From Neolentinus lepideus HHB14362 ss-1 (Eukaryota > Basidiomycota > Agaricomycetes > Gloeophyllales > Gloeophyllaceae): a stretch of DNA of 64,000 nt. Shown one piece after another: positions 48,098 through 59,361 of the stretch. The translations under genes and the position numbers were made by a program. Under the pieces are notes generated by a model. It was not told the DNA's origin, did not search any database, and worked only from the letters and a program-made list of their open reading frames with translations. The first letter of the stretch is position 1; every line of letters begins with the position of its first letter. Location of the stretch: positions 116,746 through 180,745 of the forward strand of contig KV425608.1 of NCBI GenBank assembly GCA_001632425.1. The letters are read 5' to 3'.

Positions 48098-49044
48098 TGC
48101 AAACGGAAGAGTCTCAAGTACTCAAGGGCTGACGAGGCGACAACCTTCAAAGCGGGATATTCCTCGAGTATACTCGGTAGTCGATCATCATTTGCCCATC
48201 GGCTGCACCCGCGAAGCTTTGGACTTGTGTAGATCTTAAAAGGATCCACCAGTCTAGTGGTAAGAACGTTCGCTCAGATATGTCACACCAACAAATCTCG
48301 AATGGGTGATTTAGATGAGATCTGTACTATTCATCAGAGTGTGCACTACCATCACCCTTGCAGAAACTGTTCGACAATTGCGAAACGTGACCCTATTGGC
48401 CGACTAATATACAAGTCTTCATCGAGCTGTGTTCGTCAAAGTACGGAGATATAATCATCACTCCCCCGAAGAGAGTGAATTAGTCAAGAATTAGTCCATG
48501 AATATAGGAGCTAGGAAGAGGCATCCGCCGAGGGCTGTAGTCAAATCGTGCAAACCGTGCAGTCTCAGTTGCAGAAACTCGCAATATCCTAGTAATTCCA
48601 AGTGCTCACAATCGGAACGCTATGACAGCATGATTCAGCGAATGAGACTGGGCAAGATGTACTCATGGTGATTCCGATTCTGCGGAAGGTGAGATCTCCA
48701 TAAGTGACTGGATTTCATGATTATCCGTCTGAGAAGGTCTTATCGTTGGTAGGGGCTGCACGTCGATTAGCTCCAGAAACACTGCTTCAAGCGCAGTGTC
48801 CCACTAGGTCATGACCCACCTTGTGAATATCTATCTCCAACCTGCCAGTAATGCCTTTATCGCCGGCATCCCCATTGCCTATATCGATATTGCGCAAATC
48901 AAAGGTGGGCGGTTGGTCAAGCGACCTGCGAAGGCGGACACGAAGGTTGAGTCTGAAGGATCGATTGAATCAGTGCGACAGCGCAACACCGACAACGGCT
49001 ACTCACACGGCTATGAAGGAATTTACGTATACTATGCAGAGGAT
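48098..49044. other. Spacer, no recognised gene
   Basis: About 950 bp from the CHZ1 start to the end of the DUF6534 gene. A tRNA A-box-like string at about 48255 has no matching B box. Nothing supported. Confidence 0.4.
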
Positions 49045-50720
49045 TCAGTCATGTGTGATTATGCTGCTTAGAAGCGAATTCATACATTTTGTGATTACAA
49101 ACACGAATGCCAGGTAGACGAGGCTGTCAGACTTGATAGAGTACTGGGAGAGTGCAGTGCAGAGGTCAGAGGTTTTCACCTAGCAGAAAATATCCTGTGT
49201 CCATACCAAGACCACCATGGCAGTGGCAACGATACTGTAGAACGCTGTCATGAGTTCAGGAATGAGCCAGGATGCCAAGTGGTGACGATACCTAGTTAAC
49301 AACCCTGACCCAACACAGTATTGGACAAGAGCCGATAAAACAGGAATAGACCTGAAAAAAGCGGATTATTGTGTATCCATTTGTGCAACTATTGTCTGCA
49401 CAAACGAACCTCCTCGAAATTTCACCCTTTTCAGTGCGATGATGACGATAAATAATGACAACCATCATACCCGCGAGTACAGTATCAATGAAGGCAGACG
49501 TGGCATTACCCATGTATAGCCACCACTGCCACGCGGGACGCTCAGTTGGACATATATTTGACGATATTTATGAGGACGTACATGGTGGACCGTGAGATCT
49601 GATAGGTGGGTGCTGTTGCAATACACCGCGTCAAATAAAAACAGGCAGACAATGCAACAGGAACTCACACTTCCTTGATGAATGCTTCACGAAAACACTG
49701 AATCAACAAAAATACACGACAGAAGATAGGACTAGGGGATGACTAACTGCAGCCCACACCTGCATAGACATGAGATGGAAAGTCATAGCGATTACGAACC
49801 ATACGTACCAAATGCAGCAATTGTAATGACAGCAATAACTATAACCTAACAAACCAGGTTCTTCGAAGTCACTTCGTCCAGTAGGATATATGGGCGTACA
49901 GTGACCTGGACATTATAATCGGAGGATTGTAGCTTGGATGTCGCGCGCGAAACTGCCCCAAGCGTAAGTAATTTAACCTGAGTTTCACCGATTCGTAGGC
50001 TCACGTTGCCAGACCCTTAATGAATAAAGACTTCGACAACACTGAGTGCACGGGCTTCCTGAGCAGTATTATTGCATCGCTCATACCTTTGTACCATCCA
50101 AATAACGACAACCTGCCATTCACTAGATCAATCATGACTCAGACCCTTGAGGTGATGGCACGACCCACATTCACGACTGCTAAGGCCTGGATAGCGAGTT
50201 ACGTATGATGTTTGTTAAATACTCGTGTACTAACCTTCAGACTCCTGTAAGGATATCAGTGATTTATCAATGACCGTGGATGAAGGAACTGACCAGATTA
50301 CTGCATCGGCAGGATTTGGTGTGCCAGTCGAATTAATCAAATAATGATAGATCATATGGACGGAGAACGAAAGGTGCAGGGCATCTAGGCAACTTGAGCG
50401 AGAGGGTTAAATCGCCAAGTATGAAGAGCATTGGCAACAGCATACCACAGGACGCCGACCTGGTAATAGGTTGAGCCTCCATATTACCGCTCAATGTCCA
50501 TACTCACACTGATTCTGTAATAGATCTTGTCCTGCCGGTAGTTATTGTAATAGAAAGATGTCTGCAATACAGTGATACCAAAAAGACTGAGGTCGTTCAG
50601 GGTTGAAGTAAGTACGATGTAGATATTGCGACCGACATCGACCTACATAGCTCCTACCACGACTCCTAAGAATGCCGCACCGAATTGATGAGCAACAGTC
50701 GACGCAGGGATCTCCGTCAT
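49045..50720 (-). CDS. DUF6534-type seven-pass membrane protein, possibly degenerate
   Basis: Family of unknown function greatly expanded in Agaricomycetes. ATG 50720: MTEIPASTVAHQFGAAFLGV then VVGAM. Downstream pieces: LFGITVLQTSFYYNNYRQDK, then LDALHLSFSVHMIYHYLINS followed by TGTPNPADAVIW, then TSAFIDTVLAGMMVVIIYRH, and the typical C-end DSLVYLAFVFVITKCMNSLL (stop 49047-49045). These are standard landmarks of the family in the right order. However, the first exon runs GCT ATG TAG directly before the likely donor GTCGAT. In relatives this junction normally encodes a Tyr codon across the intron, so an extra G may create a stop. The middle (49.8-50.2 kb) is also hard to splice cleanly. Confidence 0.55.
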
Positions 50721-51618
50721 TTAGATTCTTTGCTGCAGGGCGTGCGGCCGGGAAGAAAGCGCGGACGAAGTACTCTAGTATTCTTATTGGGGATATGTGC
50801 TGTTATATTGTCTGGAGAAGGATCATTGTTGGTATCTTTTCACAGCCCTTCCAGTAGAGTTAGATACGGCGACAGACAAGATCCCGAGAAGCACTCACGT
50901 AAAAGATACTACCTCGAGTCCCGCAATAATGCCTACATCAGCGGACGATGTGGATATGGCCAGAGCATACGGTCAAGAATCGAAAGATGTGTTCCAACTA
51001 CTTGGCGACAATCAGTACCATTCACAGACAGGACGAAAACGAGCACTTACGAGACATTGCGCGCTGATGCACTGATGCACGTGCAGTTCTCAAGACAAAA
51101 AGGTATGTGAGTAACTTTAGATCGTGGCTATGTACATTGCAAGTGTATAAGTATGAGAACATATCCGAGAAGGAATCGGAGCGCTTCAGGCGCTTCTCAC
51201 CGCTTCATTGCCGCAGTCGACTGTCCGTAGCAAGGAAGATTCCGCTGTGAGCGCAGTGGACTTTCTTCTTTACGAGAGAATTTGGAGCATTGATGTAAAC
51301 AATGTCTAAAGCCTTGTCCGTAGAGATCGTAGTGATTATTCCCAAGCTTAGTTGCAGAATGCTACGGTTTGGACAACAGAGATTTTTGATCGACGAACCG
51401 AATCATCGTACTGTGTTTAAGTCCGTTCCTGACACGACGGAAATTGACTGGAGCAGCGCGAACTCGGGAGTCGGATGATCTTCATGAGCAAGCTCACACG
51501 CAGCTCGCATCCGACTTCAGGCTCCTATAACCATCCGACCTTCGTGTTCTCGTTGCGGAACTATAGCACGTGGTTCATCATAATCTAATAATAAATCTTG
51601 ATTACTAAGGTTACTATA
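50721..51618. other. Spacer at the edge of the repeat region
   Basis: About 900 bp with only short, unconvincing frames on either strand. From here to the end of the window I find no intact host gene. Confidence 0.4.
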
Positions 51619-52081
51619 TAAGGGCCTGTTCGGAAAACCCCATGGGCTTGGGGTGGGGTTGCCCTTTAAGGGAATTTGTGGCGTTTCGGGCCCATCGTCG
51701 CGGCCCGAGCCCAAGCCAGCCCAGCTCCGCGTTCGGTGATGCACCGGGTTGGGCTTGCATAAGTCACAGCCGTGACAACCACACCCAGCATGACTTCCGT
51801 CGTGTGCTAGTGCATGGCTCACATATACCACGCTGTTTCTGGCTTCTGTAGTCAAGCAATATATACTTCTGGTATTAAAAATTAGCTTGATGATTTTTCT
51901 GAGACCTATGGGCTGCCATAGGACTGTATTTGTAGTGCTGAAGAGCAAATTTACTAGATGTGACAGGATGTGACTACTTGTGAGAATCTTGCGCCACCGG
52001 GTCTCGCGCGACTGCTGGGGTGGGCTTGTTTGGCAAGCCCAGCCCAGCCCAGCCCAACCCGCGTTGCCGAACAGGCCCTAA
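51619..52081. mobile_element. Harbinger/Tourist-type MITE with TAA duplication
   Basis: Non-autonomous element of 457 bp at 51622-52078. Ends are inverted: GGGCCTGTTCGG at the left and its complement CCGAACAGGCCC at the right (12 bp), flanked on both sides by TAA (51619-51621 and 52079-52081), the 3-bp target duplication of PIF/Harbinger elements. Inside are G/C-rich subterminal motifs (GGGCTTG on both sides) and an AGCCC tandem run near 52035-52058. It has no coding capacity. Confidence 0.8.
52035..52060. repeat. AGCCC tandem run inside the MITE
   Basis: Four successive AGCCC units then AACCC, next to the right end of the Harbinger-type MITE. Probably a subterminal transposase-binding repeat; inferred. 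Confidence 0.6.
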
Positions 52082-52259
52082 GGAAGGTAATTGGGTGCAA
52101 GAGAATGCTCAGTGACGGCTGGCCAAAGTGTTTGCCCGAGGTCCCCGAGGGTGACACGGAACCTCGAAAATGTCAACAGAATATGTATATATTCATTATT
52201 TACCTCTATTTACTCTTTTGCCTAAATTGGATGCATCAATCTCAGAGTGATTTTGGCGT

Positions 52260-52909
52260 GACGAGCGCCACGCTCCGCTTCGGGGTCATGAATCCGAGAG
52301 CGGTATGGCCATGTGTAAACCATGTGGTACTTACCCTATCTAGAAATATGCTTATGTAAACTTGTACGAACCTTATTTTTTATGACCCCTTCACGACTGC
52401 TGGCAGATAACACGAGCAAACAAACTCCACCGTTACAAGTGACTGCCTTTTCGAGTGAGCTTGCACGTGGCGCGTCTGCCGCCCGTCCCTCGAGATAGGT
52501 CTGACACTCCTTCCATAGCGCTTGTTTTCATGTACACGGGGCGGCTTTTTATTCGTGTTGTGGCTGTATGCATGATCATGTTTATAGCTGATTCTGTAGT
52601 GGCTATGAGAAAGTAATGAGGATGACACAAAAACAAGCGCTATGGAAGGAGTGTCAGACCTATCTCGAGGGACGGGCGGCAGACGCGCCACACGCAAGCT
52701 CACTCGAAAAGGCAGTCACTTGTAATGGTGGAGTTTGTTTGCTCGTGTTATCTGCCAGCAGTCGTGAAGGGGTCATAAAAAATAAGGTTTGCACAAGTTT
52801 ACATAAGCATATTTCTAGATAGGGTAAGTACCACATGGTTTACACATGGCCACACCACTCTCAGATTCATGACCCGAAGCGATCGCTGGGTAGGAGCGTG
52901 GACGAGCGC
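52260..52909. mobile_element. Mutator-type foldback MITE, 9-bp target duplication
   Basis: Palindromic element of 632 bp (52269-52900) flanked by perfect 9-bp direct repeats GACGAGCGC (52260-52268 and 52901-52909). Ends begin CACGCTCC. The arms are about 260 and 272 bp (52269-52528 and 52629-52900), near-identical when one is complemented, with an approximately 12-bp indel close to the tip (right arm only). A loop of about 100 bp separates them. No transposase. Long arms plus a 9-bp duplication fit Mutator-like (MULE) non-autonomous elements. Confidence 0.88.
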
Positions 52910-53939
52910 ACCAGCGGCCTGTCTCGACTGTCGCTAGCCACTCTCAGATATTATGGCTTCCTCATCACACAGCCCATGGACCATCAAGAGAATTTGTGAC
53001 CTTGTCAAAGCCAAATTTAACAAACGTGCATGCTTGTTCCAGGTCAAAATCACACTGGCCCTGTGATCTCGGTGAAATTGAAACCATCTAGCTGCTCACT
53101 TGTTGCATTGCTGGCCTTGAAGTGTAACCCTTGCTTGATATGAGTAAGCTCTTGTATTTCTCTTGAATATTCTGCCTTCATGACACTATGCGCTGATACG
53201 CACAGACACACGATGAAACCCGCGGAAATGAGACCTAAAGTGTAGACACAACCACAAAGCAAACACCAAAACCCTTGGTGTCAGATGGCTGTGAGGCCCG
53301 GGGTAGTGAAGGGTAGTATAGTTCAGAGGGGATGGGTGAAGGTGAGATGTTGATACACCCTATGTGTCTCTAGGCTCAGAAAACGCATTTTCGGCACTTT
53401 TGCGCTATTTCCCACACTATGTGCGATAGCGCTAGGGCTCCCGGTCTGGTGGCGCAAGCAATATTCGAGTTTTTATTGATTTTTTCAGCTATTTCCTGCA
53501 CTCCTCGACACTTCGATCTCATTCAGCAGGCGCTCTGCTGCATTATGTAAGCAAGTGCACCCATCTCGACAATAGCGGCGGTGCCGTGGTATCCTTCCAA
53601 CAAGTGGTATAGTGCGGTAGTGTTGCACTGCTTCAGCTGCATCCGGCAGTGTGGTCTCTACCAAGCTCAAGTCATTCCGAGGCTGTGCGTGCGTTGCGGA
53701 CACCTGTGCAGCCTCCACCTGGAGCAATAGCGCTTTTTGATGCGATGCTGTGCGCTTTCCCATGCTTCTTTCGGTATGCGGTTGCCTGTGCATATGGACA
53801 CTGTAGCTTACAGAGATTGTTCCCCTGTCTGAGGTTTGAGATAGATCGGTTTCAGGAGTAGTTTCATTTTGTTAGCATATGGCTCTTGGTTCATTTGTTT
53901 ACCCAGTAGAGTACTTTAGTTGGACCTCCTGTAGGCAGA
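52910..53939. other. Repeat-region filler, no gene
   Basis: About 1 kb with scattered short frames. A minus-strand frame at 53485-53793 has some protein-like character but no family match. Possibly old transposon sequence. Confidence 0.35.
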
Positions 53940-54460
53940 CAAGGCAGGCAACAGGCACCCCAGCTAGTCCTCCCAGTGCAATCTAGTGTTCCCATCTCAT
54001 TCCTGCGTCTATCTCTGAGCTTCCTGTGTCTTGCATCCTTCCTCCGATCTCTGCATCGCTATCTCTCTGCCTACGATAAGAGCTCCGAGTTGCTATCATC
54101 GCTAGTCGCTACATTGCTATCTCGCCAACAGCTAATAGGCACACCGAGTCGCACCTTGTCACTTTCCGATCGTGTTCTATTTTTAGCCTGCCATCGCTAT
54201 TACCGTCACCATCTTTCTACGTCCCACTTCGCATCGCAGTTTCTTTTGGTTTTTTTCATATACGTTGCATTTGTGGTTTGCGGTCTCAGCCCTATCCTTC
54301 CATTTACTCCCTCTGAACTATCAATTACCCTTCGTTACCCCAGGCCTCGCAGCCATCTGACACCAAGGGCTTTGGTGTTTGCTTTGTGGTTGTGTCTACC
54401 CTTTAGGTCTCTTTTCCACGGGTTTCGTCGTGTGTTCGTGTTCATCAACGTATAGTTGGG
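53940..54460. repeat. Pyrimidine-rich LTR-like stretch
   Basis: Plus strand strongly C/T-rich for about 500 bp, like the U5/leader side of fungal LTRs, and followed within about 20 bp by GGTTGGCGCC, a string reminiscent of a tRNA primer site. The other LTR copy is not found, so this is a suggestion only. Confidence 0.3.
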
Positions 54461-55635
54461 GCTAAAGGAAGGTTGGCGCCAAGTCGCTACTCGGCAGCAG
54501 TCTGTGGAGTGAAGGTGACGCTATGCGTTATGTAGCGCTATGTGCACGGCGCTGTATAAGCGCTGTACGATACTCCTCCTGCTCGGCGAGTAGCGGTCTT
54601 CGATGCTCTATAGAGGAGCGCTACTGGTGGTCGCTACCTCTAACTTGAACGTATATTGATTCTGATTAGCACTACGCTACAGCGCACGGGGCTGTCTTGG
54701 AGAAGGGAATGTATAAGGGGTGACTTTATGAACAGCGATGCTACGCTGGTGTATTCTGTCACTATCTCTGGGTGAAGTCGGAGGTACGCAAGAGTACCTA
54801 AATGCGAGTCGCAAGACGGACTTAGAAGAAAAGCTCTAACGCAAGATTGAGATCTGAAGAGTGTGGTGAAGATTCCTTACTCTACAAACAGTAGAGTAAT
54901 GGCTTAAATACATAAGAGCGACTACTCCTTGTCCGATCCTATCTACCTACTACCGCGAATTGTGCCTCTGCTCAGCCTCACATCCATATGACCTGTACTG
55001 CCTTGCTCCTAATCCACATGTGCTCTGCGACCAATACCCTGCACGACCAATTCTATCACACGCGCCACTCCGCGGACGGGAGCCAGTCGGGTGCGTCTTG
55101 ACTTTGCGTTAGGGCGCGCCTCTTCGATGATCCAGGGGCGGGCTATGCTGCTGATGCTAGTGCGATACTGCTGAAAGAGGGATAAAGGGCGGGGCCGCTC
55201 TGTGGTGCAGCGGTGTCGTGATAGCCGTGGTCGTGCCATGTGTCGATGCGCACTGCACACATAAGGAAAGTCGCACCAATAACACTTGCGCTGATCCGAA
55301 GCGACGGCGGGCTGTACGCCATATGGAAAGGCACCCTGAGACACCGCTTTGGTTCGGACCGCAGTAAGAACGCCGGCCGACGCCTGCCGAAATGCCGATG
55401 ACTCGACTGAATGACGTCCAACGTCTGAGCTACCAAGGAGCCATCCTAAATCCGCTGAGGAGCCGAGAGCCTTGTCGCTGGTGCGTAGGGTCACTAGTGC
55501 GCGGAGTACCGACAGTGCGCTATTGAGTCGCTAAGTCGCCGTTCCCACAAAGGGCGTGGAATCGCCCTAAGTCACATTTTCTGGGGTCAGAAGCCAACGG
55601 GGCCTATCAGCGTCCAGTGGATAGTCAAGTCCCGG
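54461..55635. other. Repeat-region filler, no gene
   Basis: About 1.2 kb rich in GCGCT/AGCGC motifs with no supported coding frame. Likely degraded mobile sequence. Confidence 0.35.
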
Positions 55636-56111
55636 TGATAGGCCTCCAGCGTCGCTAGCCTCTGAAAATGTGTTTTCAGCGTGTTCGACATGATGCGGAA
55701 AGCGCCAAGATCACTGACGAATCTCCGAGCATTCACCGAGCTACGACTCAATACATTGGCGATCCCCAAGGACGCACACCTCCGGATACTGATGTCACCA
55801 CCGAGCAGTGGACACTTCGCCGTGCCGCATGCCTGTCTGTGCTATACAGGGACTCAATTCGATGACTCAGGATACGCCGAGGTTGTCAAATGTTGCTTAT
55901 GTGCTCGGACGATGGAACTGATGGCATCGGCGACACTTACTCAACACCCTGCCCCTTCCATACGATACGACGATCCTTGGAACCTCCAGAACTCAGCCTA
56001 CTCTCTCCGCGGTGATGAATGGCAGCACTCGGTGCATCTATCAAGCGCCGACACATGCTGAGTCACTCATATTGGCCTTCCTGACGCAAACCAGCTGATC
56101 TAACCTTCCGT
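55636..56111 (+). repeat. Repeat AB copy 1, segment A
   Basis: Begins TGATAGGCCTCCAGCG and matches 58504-58968 along its whole length, with mostly C/T and G/A differences at CpG positions. The matching segment B lies at about 57520-57914 because an insertion splits this copy. Confidence 0.85.
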
Positions 56112-57519
56112 TGATACGCACCAGCTGTTTCTGTGCTGAGATTTCGCATTCTTGCTCACATCAGCTAGTCTCAGGGGGCTCTATACGACTCTACTGGCTA
56201 TCTATCATCATGCTCTAGCCTTCCAGGTCTTGTCCCCTGACCCAGGATAGCAGTCTAGCCCCCTATTCCCTCATAGTCTCCCAGCAGCCACACTACCTCC
56301 CATCCATTCGCTTCAGGGCAAGTCAAGAATTGTCCTAGAGCCTCTATGTCATCTCTGGGAAGCTATCCTTAGTCTCTGGGTGCTTCCCACTGTTCGCTTT
56401 GGGGTTCCCAGAAGAGATCATTGATCCATGACCTCTGTGGGAAGCTATCCCTGTATGGTACTTGGATGTCCTGGTATGATGTTCCACTGCTTCCTCCTTT
56501 GATACGTGCCTTCACCCTCACTTCTATGGCATCATACTTCATCATACATCACTCCACACTGCTTCCTTTATATTGTATGGTCTAGATTTATGATTCACCT
56601 CATATCCACATGCTACTCTCCTTCTGTTTATCCTCAGTTCGTCTCCCATCTGTCCGATTGACCCCCTATTCTGTCCCCTACTGTTTTTCATGCCTCTGGA
56701 TGCAGTCCAGACCTCAGCGTCTTCACCCGATGCATCGTTCTTTAGGTACATAGGTCCCTTTCCCTCCACAAGGGAAGAGGGAGCTGCTTTCCCCCCCCCA
56801 CTTCATCTCCTGCGCTCCTCAGTGTAGTAGACACGATCTATACAGTTGTCCTCCATCGTCCTTAGTCCTCAGCAACAGTTCCTAGCTTCGCTCTTAGCCT
56901 CAGCCTCAGTCCAGTCCAGCTTCAGCCACAGTTCGACCTTTTCGCAGTTTTCGACTTATCTAGAGTCCTACAGCACCCAGACTCGTGTTGTCTCATCATC
57001 CGAGGCTACTCAGTGACTCCCCAGACCTGTCCCTATAATTCCAGCATTATTCTGACCGCTCCATCGCCATCCAGCATCCCCTCTAGGCAGTCCTCCTGGC
57101 AGTATTTCGACTTTACAGCACTCTACCTCGTCTGGATCAGCCTTCGCTTGCCTCTACTTGTCGTCTAGGGTTCTTTCATAGCCCTAGGAGTCTTGTCCAT
57201 CACTTTGGACCACTTCCTGGACGATCCCTTTCGCTTTAGAGGTATCCTCCTTAGTGGTTGGTTAGGTTTACCCCCGAGGGACTCTCTAGGTGTGTGGTAT
57301 CCATCTAGTACTACTTGTTCTTCACCTCCCCTTCATTCTCTGTTGCTGGTACACCCTACTTTTGGGTTCTCCACCTATCCACCCTCCACTTCTGCCTCCC
57401 TTTGCCTCCCCTTTGTCTCCTTTCTCTCTGGGTTGGTGTTGGTTGTTCCCCTTGGGCACCAGTGACTGCAGACCTTTGAGCCTGTATTCTGTGATCACCC
57501 AGCTACAGGACTCATCACT
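56112..57519. mobile_element. 1.4-kb insertion splitting repeat AB copy 1
   Basis: About 1408 bp absent from the second AB copy, which runs straight through this point (58968/58969). The inserted sequence begins TGATACGCACC and ends near ACTCATCA, so a TG...CA LTR-like outline is possible; the plus strand is pyrimidine-rich. Flanks CCGT and CTGT could be a decayed target duplication. No coding frame recognised. It may be a solo LTR of an unrelated retrotransposon. Confidence 0.55.
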
Positions 57520-57914
57520 GTCTAACCTCGCAATAACTTGGCGTTCATTGGTTGTCATATGATAGGATGCCGTGGGCCCCCATTTCGGTCTGGCGTTGTC
57601 GCAACACTCGGTCAGCCCTCCTTATGAAGTTTGAGCCGATTATCATCAAGCACAAGTCGTCAAAACACACCGAGGCACTGTACGGGCTCAAGATGGAAGG
57701 ATCTTCCCTGGGGCGGCAGTTCCTGACCTGCCTAGAGTGCTTCAGAATGAGAGCGGTATGCGGCGGACGATTGGCGAGCAGCTTGGGAGTTTAGCGAGAC
57801 TCGGCGGCATGTTTTTGGTTGTATTTTCTGATTGTAGATGCATGGAGCATCAGGCTGTCTCAGAATTAGCAGTTTCTTAGACTTCGGGTCACTTAGTACT
57901 TTAGGTGTCCTGTA
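57520..57914 (+). repeat. Repeat AB copy 1, segment B
   Basis: Matches 58969-59361: shared GGATGCCGTGGGCCCCC, GGTCAGCCCTCCTTATGAAG, and the end CTTCGGGTCACTTAGTA. A short frame is partly conserved between the copies (RNTRSALLMKFE, LYGxKMEG), which hints at former coding sequence. Confidence 0.85.
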
Positions 57915-57949
57915 AGATAGGCGACATGCAAACTCATCGACATCACGTG
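57913..57949 (-). repeat. 37-bp LTR-start segment, inverted
   Basis: Perfect reverse complement of 59878-59914, the beginning of the complete LTR. It abuts the end of AB copy 1, at the same LTR position where AB copy 2 abuts LTR sequence in direct orientation. Confidence 0.8.
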
Positions 57950-58008
57950 ACCTTCAACCATCACACTCTTGTCGGGCATAAGGCTCCGGGGTCAGGCAAT
58001 ATCTCAGC

Positions 58009-58067
58009 AAAGTAAAACCGAGAAACAATAGCTAGAGACCTTATGAATGCATCCTCGGTTTTACTTT
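58009..58067. repeat. 14-bp inverted repeat hairpin
   Basis: AAAGTAAAACCGAG (58009-58022) and its complement (58054-58067) with a 31-nt loop, within the 0.55-kb piece between the two AB copies. A further perfect 18-bp A7-TCGA-T7 palindrome lies at 58384-58401. Confidence 0.75.
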
Positions 58068-58503
58068 CTCAAAAGCCAGTCTCTATGAAATGTTTTATGT
58101 GTTTTTTTTTCGGGCCATATTTCTGAGTTATAAAACACATTATTTCGCTATTCTGAGAGGAAAAGATTTTTTGACTGGAAAATATTGGCGCTTCGGGGTA
58201 TTGCCCGGGCTTACATAATATCCATATTTAGTAATATGCTGTGCTAATCCTAACCTTAATCAGGCCCGCCCGGCCTCACACTTCTGGACTCCTGGATGAC
58301 TGAGCTTGTCTCCTTGCAGTTCTAGGTATGTTTCACATAAAATGCAATACTATAAAATGTTCTAGTGGTCCCAAAATTTCTGGAAAAAAATCGATTTTTT
58401 TCAACCCCTGCAAACATGTTTTCTGACCAAAATACCGACAAGTGGTCCAGGGACCTCGTAAAATTGGCGTTGTGACCATTACATGTCACGCTTAGTCATG
58501 CGC

Positions 58504-59361
58504 TGATAGGCCTCCAGCGTGGCTAGCCTCTGAAAACGCGTTTTCGGCGTGTTCGACACGATGCGGAAAGCGCCGAGATCACCGAGCGTTCACCGAGCTA
58601 CGACTCAATACATCGGTGATCCCCGAGGACGCGCACCATCGGATACTGACGTCACCGCCGAGCAGTGTACACTTCGCCGCGCCGCATGCCTGTCGGTGCT
58701 ATACCGGGACTCAATTCGATGACTCAGGATACGCCGAGGTTGTCGAATGTTGCTTATGCGCTCGGACGACGGAACCGATGGCATCGGCGACGCTTACTCA
58801 ACACCCTGCCCCTTCCATACGATACGACGATCCTCGGAACCTCCGGAACTCAGCCTACTCTCTCCGCGGCAACGAGTCGCAGCACTCGGTGCATCCATCA
58901 AGCGCCGAAACACGCTGAGTCACTCATATCGGTCTTCCTGACGCAAACCAGCTGATCTTACCTTCCGTCCGACCCTGCAATAACTCGGCGGTCATTGGTC
59001 ATCATACGATAGGATGCCGTGGGCCCCCGTTTTGGTCCGGTGCCGTCGCAACACTCGGTCAGCCCTCCTTATGAAGTTCGAGGCGATGGTCATCAAGCAC
59101 GAGTCGTCAGGACGCACCGAGGCGCTGTACGGGCCCAAGATGGAAGGATATTCCCTGGGGCGGCGGTTTCTGACCCGCCTAGAGTGCTTCGGAATAAGAG
59201 TGGTATGCGGCGGACGATTGGCGAGCGGCTTGGGAGTTTAGCGAGACTCGGCGGCGCATTTCTGGTTGTATTCTCTGATTGTAGACGTATGGAGCGTTAG
59301 GCGGTCTCGGACTTAGCGGTTTCTTAGACTTCGGGTCACTTAGTATTTTAGGCGTCCTGTA
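58504..59361 (+). repeat. Repeat AB copy 2 (uninterrupted)
   Basis: About 858 bp, full-length relative of copy 1 without the insertion. It retains CpG where copy 1 has TpG or CpA (for example GAAAACGCGTTTTCGG against GAAAATGTGTTTTCAG). It joins directly to LTR sequence at about 59360. Contains the palindrome GAAAACGCGTTTTC near its start. Confidence 0.85.

Noticed and set aside
48245..48320. tRNA-like string (TCTAGTGGTAAGAACG)
   Set aside because: Resembles an A box, but no B box or acceptor-stem pairing is present downstream.
48811..49117. Plus-strand frames over the DUF6534 3' end
   Set aside because: They are shadows of the minus-strand coding end; the minus strand gives the family-typical DSLVYLAFVFVITK.
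52380..52822. Mirror-image frames on both strands (107 and 68 codons)
   Set aside because: They arise from the two complementary arms of the Mutator-type MITE and do not resemble a transposase.
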